From assembly GCA_029564765.1 (NCBI GenBank), contig JAKQPK010000002.1:1-46087 (forward strand): DNA of 46,087 nt, in the 5' to 3' direction. The notes below the pieces were generated by a model. The model made no database searches, was not told the origin of the DNA, and worked only from the letters and a program-made list of their open reading frames with translations. This DNA is from Candidatus Omnitrophota bacterium. GTDB taxonomy: Bacteria > Omnitrophota > Gorgyraeia > Zapsychrales > Aceulaceae. A program made the translations under genes and the position numbers. Below are positions 16,757 to 22,885 of the stretch, one piece after another. Every line of letters starts with the position of its first letter. Within the stretch, counting starts at the first letter, position 1.

Positions 16757-17713
16757 TTACCTAAGGTGTATGACATCTCCGGTTATCTTTCGGACAACAC
16801 GGCCGCTCCTCTCTTGGATCAACAAAGCCCCCTGATCGTCGATATCAATAGCAATGCCTTCTGTTGTGCTGCGAGCTTCTGTTATCTTAACCTGCTGATG
16901 CAATGTCGCGGAATACTCGCGCCATATCCTTGCAATAGGAGCAAATCCTTTCTTTTGAAATAGCGCATAATGCTCTTCGGCCTGCCGTAAGATCTCTTGA
17001 AAAACTTGGACGCGTGAAATACCTTGACCCAGCTGTTGCTCAAGCGACGTTGCTTGTGGTAGCCCAAAGAAAGCTTTTCCTTCCACATTAAGTCCAATGC
17101 CGACAACGATGTAATGGATATGATCTGTTTCCGCGCTCAACTCCATCAGGATGCCGGCAACTTTCTTTTTAGAGATCAAGATGTCGTTGGGCCATTTGAT
17201 CACTGCCTCCAAGCCGGTCGTTACGCGAATGGCCTTGGACAAGGCTACGGCAAAAACAAGCGTAAGCGCCGCAGCTTGAGACAGCGGAATATGTGGACGC
17301 AAGACAATAGAAAAATAGATCCCTTGTCCTTTAGTTGATACCCAGTTGCGGCCTCGTCGGCCGCGGCCATCGGTTTGCGTTTCTGCGCACACAATCGTTC
17401 CCTCGCAGGCACCCTCAATAGCTAAACGAGTGGCATCATTCATCGTTGAATTTGTCGATTCCAGATAAATGATCTTCTTTCCAAAAACCTTTGTTCCAAG
17501 GCGGTCCTGGATAAGGTCAGGAAACAACTTGTCCGGTTGCGCGATCAGCCGATATCCTTTTCGAGAAACAGCTTCAATATCATAGCCGATAGCCTGAAGC
17601 TGTTTAACATACTTCCAGACAGCCGTACGGCTCACCTGAAGGTCGCGACTGATATCTTGGCCGGAAACAAAGTCATTCTTTTCTTTAAGGTAATTTAAGA
17701 TCTTGCTTTTCAT
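16757..17713 (-). CDS. birA: Biotin-protein ligase and biotin repressor BirA
   Basis: Bifunctional BirA. The N-terminal winged helix-turn-helix (about residues 1-65, LQVSRTAVWKYVKQLQAIGY) binds the biotin operator. The ligase domain carries STNSTMNDA, ETQTDGRGRRGRNW (biotinyl-AMP loop), KWPNDILISKKKVAGIL with the catalytic Lys, and a C-terminal SH3-like cap. I place the start at the ATG at 17713, giving 318 residues. Longer starts at 17752/17749 coincide with the predicted -10 box and so could not be in the mRNA. The only visible biotin-dependent substrate pathway in the window is acetyl-CoA carboxylase (accA). The gene heads the bio operon and most likely represses itself. Confidence 0.94.
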   Translation of the reverse strand: MKSKILNYLKEKNDFVSGQDISRDLQVSRTAVWKYVKQLQAIGYDIEAVSRKGYRLIAQPDKLFPDLIQDRLGTKVFGKKIIYLESTNSTMNDATRLAIEGACEGTIVCAETQTDGRGRRGRNWVSTKGQGIYFSIVLRPHIPLSQAAALTLVFAVALSKAIRVTTGLEAVIKWPNDILISKKKVAGILMELSAETDHIHYIVVGIGLNVEGKAFFGLPQATSLEQQLGQGISRVQVFQEILRQAEEHYALFQKKGFAPIARIWREYSATLHQQVKITEARSTTEGIAIDIDDQGALLIQERSGRVVRKITGDVIHLR

Positions 17714-17747
17714 ATTCTTATGAACATAAAGCCCTGACGAGAAAATC

Positions 17748-17776
17748 ATCATAACGGTTCAGGCCATGATTGTCAA
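17748..17776 (-). promoter_or_regulatory. Promoter of the birA-bio-mnmA-pgi operon
   Basis: On the minus strand TTGACA (17776-17771) and TATGAT (17753-17748) are separated by exactly 17 bp, a near-consensus sigma70 promoter. The predicted start near 17741 leaves about 28 nt before the birA ATG at 17713. The -35 lies inside the BirA-box-like dyad, so binding of BirA would block RNA polymerase. Confidence 0.75.
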
Positions 17777-17801
17777 CCTCTCTCTGAAACTTGGTTAACG
17801 A
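17770..17801. promoter_or_regulatory. BirA box (biotin operator)
   Basis: TTGTCAACC (17770-17778), a 14-bp spacer, then GGTTAACGA (17793-17801). This matches the known bacterial BirA operator pattern TTGTAAACC-N14/15-GGTTTACAA at 8 of 9 and 7 of 9 positions. It overlaps the -35 of the operon promoter and sits next to a BirA with a DNA-binding domain, as expected for biotin-dependent autorepression. Confidence 0.8.
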
Positions 17802-17825
17802 TCAAAAAGTCCGCTCTCGTCTGAA

Positions 17826-17854
17826 TTGACAAAAAAGTCATGAAATGATATATT
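17826..17854 (+). promoter_or_regulatory. Promoter of the tRNA unit
   Basis: TTGACA (17826-17831) and TATATT (17849-17854) with a 17-bp spacer form a strong sigma70 promoter on the plus strand. Transcription would start near 17861, about 144 nt before tRNA-Ala. It diverges from the biotin operon promoter; the BirA box lies 24 bp upstream of its -35. Confidence 0.7.
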
Positions 17855-17860
17855 GACACA

Positions 17861-18004
17861 TCTTGCAGAAAGTTTGAGAGGTTGAATCAACTAACCTCAG
17901 TAATATTCTTTGGAAAATCGGGGCTGCTTCAATTTACTTTCTGAAGCACGTAACGGGAATTGAAACGTCCCAATCTCCGCTGGAATATGTTAATTGGGAA
18001 GATC
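17861..18004 (+). other. Hairpin-rich leader of the tRNA transcript
   Basis: No reading frame with coding character is seen. Three dyads follow each other: GAGGTT/AACCTC (17878-17898), TGCTTCA/TGAAGCA (17925-17948) and CCCAAT/ATTGGG (17969-17998). The ten bases ATCGGGGCTG at 17917-17926 recur at 18002-18011, across the 5' end of tRNA-Ala, suggesting a relic of a duplicated tRNA start or a processing element. Confidence 0.4.
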
Positions 18005-18080
<76 letters not shown>

Positions 18081-18169
18081 ATTTTCCATATGTTTTAGAA
18101 AGAAACTTGGCAGGTGCATTAAGAGTCAAATTCTTTTGATCTTCGAGGCTCTCTACAAAGATTTATCGC

Positions 18170-18253
18170 GCTGGAGTGGTGGAACTGGTATACGCGCCGG
18201 TCTCAAAAACCGGTAGGGGCAACCCTGTGAGGGTTCGATTCCCTCCTCCAGCA
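18170..18253 (+). tRNA. tRNA-Leu (anticodon CAA)
   Basis: A class II tRNA of 84 nt without encoded CCA. The acceptor stem is GCTGGAG/CTCCAGC with discriminator A, and the anticodon stem CCGGT/ACCGG surrounds loop CTCAAAA (anticodon CAA, reads UUG). A long variable arm AGGG-GCAA-CCCT and T arm GAGGG-TTCGATT-CCCTC complete it. T-rich sequence (TTTTTATTTTT) follows at once and probably helps end the transcript. CCA must be added by the nucleotidyltransferase, unlike tRNA-Ala next door. Confidence 0.97.
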
Positions 18254-18269
18254 TTTTTATTTTTCTCCC

Positions 18270-18947
18270 CTAACTTTTCAACCGAAAAAGATCGACAATT
18301 TCAAAAAGGCTGCAGCTTTGCTGCGTGGGTGGGATGGGAGCAAGCAAGCGCTTATCAATGAAGCATTCCTGAACGGTAAGCTTTTTTCGTTTGGCTCCAA
18401 TAAAGATTTCCGGAAAAATATTTTTACTCTTGGATGCTAAGGCGAGGGCAGGAATAACTTCCCGATGCATCATCAGCAATCCCGGATGCAAGTCTTTAAA
18501 AGGGATCTTCAAGAAAAACCGAGAGACAAGTCGATAGACCCAAAACGAAAAACTTGCCTGAACGGAAGCGGCTGTAATGCGATCCTGAAAACGAGACGCG
18601 ATCAAAAGATCCGCATCGCGCATCTTTTCCATCAAGAAAGGCAACGCGTCTAACTTGACCGGCATTAAAGCATCAGAGTAAACAACAATATCGCCTTGGG
18701 CCTTCTCCAAAAGCGCACGCAGTCCCTCGCCAAAGCTACAGCGTCTTTTGCTCGTCACAACTCTGACATGCCCCCTGCGGGATGCGACTTGATCCAGAAT
18801 TTTAGCTGTGCCATCACGGCTTGCGTTATCGAGAAAGATTATCTCATAATCAAAACTTAATTTCTTAAGGCCATGATCGAGGATTTCACAAAGCCTTTCG
18901 ATATGATGCTTATCATTAGCGACAAGGATAAGAACAGAGATGTGCAT
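18270..18947 (-). CDS. Family 2 glycosyltransferase-like protein
   Basis: A 225-residue GT-A fold protein of the polyprenyl-phosphate mannose synthase type. Recognisable are the nucleotide-binding start ISVLILVANDKHHIERLCEIL and YEIIFLDNASRDGTAKIL. The metal-binding site reads VVYSDALMP, so the usual Asp-x-Asp is not clear, and activity may be altered. GEGLRALLEKAQGDIV and the later IASRFQ fit the family. There is no C-terminal membrane helix, so it is a soluble or peripheral enzyme. It faces the tRNA unit tail to tail and follows the PilZ gene after about 20 bp, so the two may form an operon. Donor and acceptor cannot be told. Confidence 0.8.
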   Translation of the reverse strand: MHISVLILVANDKHHIERLCEILDHGLKKLSFDYEIIFLDNASRDGTAKILDQVASRRGHVRVVTSKRRCSFGEGLRALLEKAQGDIVVYSDALMPVKLDALPFLMEKMRDADLLIASRFQDRITAASVQASFSFWVYRLVSRFFLKIPFKDLHPGLLMMHREVIPALALASKSKNIFPEIFIGAKRKKLTVQECFIDKRLLAPIPPTQQSCSLFEIVDLFRLKS

Positions 18948-18966
18948 AGTAGGCTCTTAAGGAATG

Positions 18967-19377
18967 TTATCGATTGCTTTGAAGCTGTTGAATGATCTTT
19001 TTTTCGCAATCAAGCTGATGCTTTTTCGCTGCGTCAAAAATATAATCCGAAGTAAGGATCGCATCCTCCGGTGACATATCAACAAGAACAAGCCCCGTTG
19101 CGTAGAAAACTTTCTTTTTGTCTGGTTGCAGACGACACTCTTTCTGCCAGACAACCTTGGCTACCGCGGAAATTGGAGTCTTACGGCTCTCGAAAAACAG
19201 TTTGGTCAACAGATCCGCCCCAACAGATAGTTTTTCTGAGCCGATCATGTGGATCCCGATAGAACTGATATCCACCGTGACCGCCCTTCCTTTAACGAGC
19301 GGGGATTTGATCGTCTCGTAATGAATTTTCACGCACACTTCTGAACGAAAAAGCCTTCGGTGCTCAATGGTACCCAT
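18967..19377 (-). CDS. PilZ domain protein (cyclic di-GMP binding)
   Basis: A 136-residue protein with the two PilZ signature parts: EHRRLFRSEVCVKI (Arg-rich RxxxR element, residues 6-11) and TVDISSIGIHM (D/N-x-S-x-x-G, near residue 35). Both are needed to bind cyclic di-GMP and are intact. A beta-barrel of suitable length follows and a C-terminal helix ends it. A perfect TATAAT (minus strand, 19420-19415) lies about 38 bp upstream of the ATG, although its -35 is poor; AAGGGA precedes the ATG. It is likely co-transcribed with the glycosyltransferase downstream and may link cyclic di-GMP to it or to the secretion system. Confidence 0.88.
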   Translation of the reverse strand: MGTIEHRRLFRSEVCVKIHYETIKSPLVKGRAVTVDISSIGIHMIGSEKLSVGADLLTKLFFESRKTPISAVAKVVWQKECRLQPDKKKVFYATGLVLVDMSPEDAILTSDYIFDAAKKHQLDCEKKIIQQLQSNR

Positions 19378-19520
19378 GCTAAAGATCCCTTGCTAAAAAT
19401 AGAGGTTAGAAAATATTATACTCCGCAAAAATGCTTGAGAATACAAAAATCGCAGATCAAAATGAATGCGCTCAAAAGATAAAAGTTGCAAAACCAATAA
19501 AAGTGTTTTAAGCTTACACT

Positions 19521-20042
19521 ATGATCAAAAAATTTCTCTGTTTAGCCCTTGTCATCCTTGTTGTGTCTGCCAGCCCTTTGTTCGCCCAAGAAAAGCGCGC
19601 GATCATGCTTAAAGATGGAACGAATATCGTCGCAGAGATCCTATCCTTCAACAATGGGATCTATACGCTCGCAACATCTTTTGGACGGATCGATATTCCA
19701 GATACGGATATTGTCAGCATTTCTTCAGCTTCAGCAACGGCATCTTCTCTGCCGCTTACCGCAACACAGCCAACATCACCATCGGGATTTCCAATAAGTA
19801 GCCAGATCAACAACATCCAGGGGCAATTAATGCAAGATCCTGACTTTGTTTCTAAAGCTCAGGACCTAAGCAGGAATCCTGAAGTCATGCAAGTCTTAAG
19901 CCAGCCGGACATAGCGGCAGCGATCATGAACCATGATATCAACGCTTTGCAAAACAATCCTAAGATCAAAGAGCTCTTAAGCAATCCTCAAGTCCTAGAC
20001 CTTATCCAGTCTACAGGTCAGAAATTACAGATGGGACAATAA
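19521..20042 (+). CDS. Exported protein with STI1-like repeats
   Basis: A 173-residue protein with a clear signal peptide (basic start, hydrophobic core to about residue 18, cut after PLFAQ or nearby). A small beta domain follows (KDGTNIVAEILSFNNGIYTL, then FGRIDIPDTDIVSI), a fold often seen in exported proteins of unknown function. A Ser/Thr/Pro linker follows, and then a C-terminal region (about 105-170) of Asn/Asp-Pro turns such as MQDPDFVSKAQDL, NPEVMQVLSQPDIAAAI, NPKIKELLSNPQVLDLI. These resemble the STI1/DP repeats of co-chaperones. It is alone on the plus strand between minus-strand genes, and no good ribosome site is seen. The function is unknown; a periplasmic chaperone-like adaptor is a guess. 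Confidence 0.82.
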   Translation: MIKKFLCLALVILVVSASPLFAQEKRAIMLKDGTNIVAEILSFNNGIYTLATSFGRIDIPDTDIVSISSASATASSLPLTATQPTSPSGFPISSQINNIQGQLMQDPDFVSKAQDLSRNPEVMQVLSQPDIAAAIMNHDINALQNNPKIKELLSNPQVLDLIQSTGQKLQMGQ

Positions 20043-20054
20043 ACGCGCTAACAA

Positions 20055-20153
20055 CTAATCTTTTTTCTTTGCGATCCTGCTGAAGCAGAAGATCGCCAAA
20101 GAAATGATCGCCATCCAAGCGCTTAACATCAATATCCACCCGCTCAGCCTCAT
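20055..20153 (-). CDS. 32-residue single-pass membrane peptide
   Basis: A very short frame, MRLSGWILMLSAWMAII, then a second hydrophobic stretch SLAIFCF and a basic end RIAKKKD. A strong ribosome site (TAAGGAG 6 nt before ATG) begins inside the treT stop codon. One membrane helix covers most of it, with the charged tail inside. The strong translation signal, 9-bp distance from treT and sensible peptide argue that it is real, as last gene of the trehalose operon. It recalls small transporter-accessory peptides in size and layout, but no transporter is nearby. Function unknown. Confidence 0.65.
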   Translation of the reverse strand: MRLSGWILMLSAWMAIISLAIFCFSRIAKKKD

Positions 20154-20162
20154 GACAGCTCC

Positions 20163-21374
20163 TTATAGATACACGATATCTTCCGGATGGTACAACGAAT
20201 GGAACAATAAAAGATAGTCCTTCAAGTGTCTTGTCAAAAGAAAATTATTGCGGACATGCTCACGTCCGTTCTCTCCCAACTTTTTAGCATATTGAGGACT
20301 GTGCAGCAGCTGCTTGACCGCAAAAGCTGCGCCTTCAACAGAATGGCAAAGCAGACCTGAATATTTATGCGTGATCTGTAAAGGGATCCCTCCGACGTTA
20401 GAGGCGACTACAGGCTTTGCCTTCCACAAGGCTTCTGAAACGGTCAGGCCAAAACCTTCTTTCAACGATTTTTGCATGATAACCGTTGATGCCCTTTGAA
20501 GCGCGTTGATCACAATATCATTCTGCGGAAGCAACAAAATATGGATATCCGAATCATTCTTTGCCAAAGACTTCACTTCTTCAAAAACCTCAAGGCCTTC
20601 AGGATCGTCTGTCGCCCCGCCTCCCGCAAGGACAAGCTGACAATCAATATATTTCTTAACAAGCTGATAAACTTTGATGACACCGACAGGATCTTTCAGG
20701 CGGTCAAAGCGCGAGATCTGGGTGATCATCGGCTTTGCGCGCGAAAGCTGATATTGCCGAAGAACATCTTCGATCTGCTCCTCAGGAAGTTCTCGATTTT
20801 TGTCGCTCAAAGGATCGATCGATGGCGCGATCAAGATCTGGCGAATAGCGAGTTTCTGCGCGAAGCTTGGAGCTGAAAAGACGGCCGCATCATAACGCTG
20901 AATGTACTCTTCTAAAAAACGCCATAAATCATCCTGTGGACGCGATACGTCTACATGGCAACGCCAGATCCAGCGATTATCTTTTTTCTTATTGATCAGG
21001 GTGATCGGCTGAGGATCGTGGATGAACATGATGTCCGCATCTGTAGCCATTTCTTCAGCGTTCTTCTGTCCATTTTCAATAAAGACCCCAAAATCATCTT
21101 TCGTGATCTCTGTTTTCTTGCCATGAAGAGCGTTGTGGAATTTCTTTGTAACCTCAAAAAATCTTTCCCCGCCCTTAATGACCTGCCACGAGCTTTCCAC
21201 GCCCAATTCTTTGAGCAAGGGATTCATGCGGTTCAAGATCTCCGCAACGCCTCCTCCGATAGCAGTTGAATTAACATGAACGATCTTGCGCCCTTTGAGC
21301 TTTTGCGCTAACAAACGAAGGTCAGTAATAACAGGTTCACCAACGATGGGGATGTAGTCCTCGGTCCTGATCAT
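20163..21374 (-). CDS. treT: Trehalose synthase, glycosyltransferring (TreT, GT4 family)
   Basis: Joins NDP-glucose to glucose to give trehalose in one reversible step. The 403-residue GT-B protein begins with a segment typical of TreT (VHVNSTAIGGGVAEILNRM). It has WRCHVDVSRPQ, the phosphate-binding ISRFDRLKDPVGVI, and the GT4 Glu-x7-Glu motif KEGFGLTVSEALW near residue 310, then VASNVGGIP. All are intact. A GGAGGG site precedes the ATG, which overlaps the upstream gene by 4 bp. With otsA and otsB in the same operon, the cell has two different ways to make trehalose. Confidence 0.9.
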   Translation of the reverse strand: MIRTEDYIPIVGEPVITDLRLLAQKLKGRKIVHVNSTAIGGGVAEILNRMNPLLKELGVESSWQVIKGGERFFEVTKKFHNALHGKKTEITKDDFGVFIENGQKNAEEMATDADIMFIHDPQPITLINKKKDNRWIWRCHVDVSRPQDDLWRFLEEYIQRYDAAVFSAPSFAQKLAIRQILIAPSIDPLSDKNRELPEEQIEDVLRQYQLSRAKPMITQISRFDRLKDPVGVIKVYQLVKKYIDCQLVLAGGGATDDPEGLEVFEEVKSLAKNDSDIHILLLPQNDIVINALQRASTVIMQKSLKEGFGLTVSEALWKAKPVVASNVGGIPLQITHKYSGLLCHSVEGAAFAVKQLLHSPQYAKKLGENGREHVRNNFLLTRHLKDYLLLFHSLYHPEDIVYL

Positions 21375-22042
21375 AGCGCACCCTCCAAAGATCGCTCCGC
21401 TAAACGGACGATCTTCATTCTCAGGTCTTCAAGCGTGAGCGTATAAGGATCTAAGGTCGCGATCTTATCAGCCAAGGTTTTCGCATCTAAAGAAGTTTCG
21501 AGCCAGCTAGAAAAGTCGTTGGTAGATTTTTCCAATCTTAAGCGAGATTCAAAGATATGGAAATAAATAGAATCAATGGTCACTTTTTTTAATGATTCCA
21601 CGAATTCTCGCAAATTCGCGGCAAAATAATCTGTCCAGACAATAAAACTGATCGATCGAATAAAAACAAACTCTTCTCCTGTCCTAGCAAATTTCTTTTG
21701 CGCGATGGGGTCTTGACCAAGGAAATTCTCGATCGTTTCGATTATTTTCTCGCGCAAGCTACGGATCGTTGGAAACTGCATAACGTCAATGCTCGCAAGT
21801 TGCTCGCCTAAATCTTCTTCCCCTAAGACTTCTCGAACCCAATACGAAAAATCATTAGGCGGTTCAGGCGAGAGGAATTGGTGTTGCTGCAAGAACCGGT
21901 GCGTATGATGATAAATGCAAGATCCCGGCGCATCGCGTATGACATCAAGGAGCTCTTTTAAATTCGATGCTTTGAGTCCCGTCAAAGAAGACAAATGCAT
22001 GCGCGTGCAAAAATGAAATGGCTCTCTGGCAACTGTTAGCAT
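21371..22042 (-). CDS. DUF5752-like protein of the trehalose operon
   Basis: A 223-residue soluble protein. I recognise the pattern of the DUF5752 family (EPFHFCTRMHLSSLTG, GSCIYHHTHRFLQQH, PNDFSYWVREVLGEEDLGEQLASIDV). These proteins are often found beside trehalose glycosyltransferases. Two similar halves may be present: the phrase of type NDFSYWV...LGEQLASIDV...LREKI recurs as NDFSSWL...LADKIATLDP...LRMKI. No catalytic motif is evident, so a regulatory or scaffold role for TreT or OtsAB is possible. AAAGGGAAG precedes the ATG. It overlaps treT by 4 bp and otsB by 7 bp. Confidence 0.75.
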   Translation of the reverse strand: MLTVAREPFHFCTRMHLSSLTGLKASNLKELLDVIRDAPGSCIYHHTHRFLQQHQFLSPEPPNDFSYWVREVLGEEDLGEQLASIDVMQFPTIRSLREKIIETIENFLGQDPIAQKKFARTGEEFVFIRSISFIVWTDYFAANLREFVESLKKVTIDSIYFHIFESRLRLEKSTNDFSSWLETSLDAKTLADKIATLDPYTLTLEDLRMKIVRLAERSLEGAL

Positions 22043-22869
22043 GTGATCTTCCCTTTCTTTTTCAGCTCACATAATCGCTTCAACAATTCTTCGACCTGGA
22101 CGACGTCTTTGAGAAAATAACGTGCGGCGGTTGTTTTGGCTTGGCCCACATGAATCGTGATGGCCAAAGAACGCAAAGCGCGAAAGGCGTCCTCATCCGT
22201 ATCATCATCACCAATATAAAAAACAAGGGTTTTCTTGGCCTTTATATCTGCGTGATCAGGTTTCAACAGCCAACGAACAGCGGTTCCCTTATCCCAAACG
22301 ACCGGAGGTCTAAGTTCACAGACTTCTTTACCCCAGCGGACGATCAACTCCTTGCGCTCAGCAAATTCCCGAGTTGCTTGTTTAATAAAAAGGCGTACAG
22401 CCTCTTTTGAGGATACCGCGACCGATCGAAAGTGAATACTGCGCGTCACGCCCTTATCCTCAAAGGCAAGGCCCGATAAACCAGGAAAACGCTTTAGGAT
22501 CTTTTCTTGGACGCGGTCATAAAGATGTCTTACTAAAGGAAAGGCTTTCTGATCAAAGCGTACCCCCGGCCCTTGCATCTCGAACCCATGGTTACCAACA
22601 TACACAATACGATGTAGATTGATCCTCCGCTTGAGATCCGATAAAGCCCGGCCGCTGACGATCGTTATGCGGCAGCCATCACGATGTAATAATTTTTCCA
22701 GGACAGAGCGCATAGAATCAGATATGTTCGCATCCTGAAAATGCTCCACGATCGCGGCAAGCGTGCCATCAAAATCCAAAAACAACAAAAGGTCCTTTTC
22801 CTGAAGGCCTTTCTGATGTTTCTCAATGTCTTCTAAAAAATTCTTTTGTTTAGCGCGATAGATGATCAT
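22036..22869 (-). CDS. otsB: Trehalose-6-phosphate phosphatase OtsB
   Basis: HAD-family phosphatase that turns trehalose-6-phosphate into trehalose. Motif I is LLFLDFDGTLAAIV with the nucleophile and acid/base Asp, motif II TIVSGRALSDLKRR, and the substrate segment YVGNHGFEMQGPG. Motif III/IV is YIGDDDTDEDAFRAL. The 277-residue length is normal. It follows otsA by 16 bp and overlaps the DUF5752-like gene. Confidence 0.96.
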   Translation of the reverse strand: MIIYRAKQKNFLEDIEKHQKGLQEKDLLLFLDFDGTLAAIVEHFQDANISDSMRSVLEKLLHRDGCRITIVSGRALSDLKRRINLHRIVYVGNHGFEMQGPGVRFDQKAFPLVRHLYDRVQEKILKRFPGLSGLAFEDKGVTRSIHFRSVAVSSKEAVRLFIKQATREFAERKELIVRWGKEVCELRPPVVWDKGTAVRWLLKPDHADIKAKKTLVFYIGDDDTDEDAFRALRSLAITIHVGQAKTTAARYFLKDVVQVEELLKRLCELKKKGKITC

Positions 22870-22885
22870 ATCGTTAACATAAATA

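Noticed and set aside
20071-20096. Hairpin GCGATC-CTGC/GCAG-GATCGC as terminator
   Set aside because: No T-run follows on either strand, and it lies within the 32-residue peptide gene.
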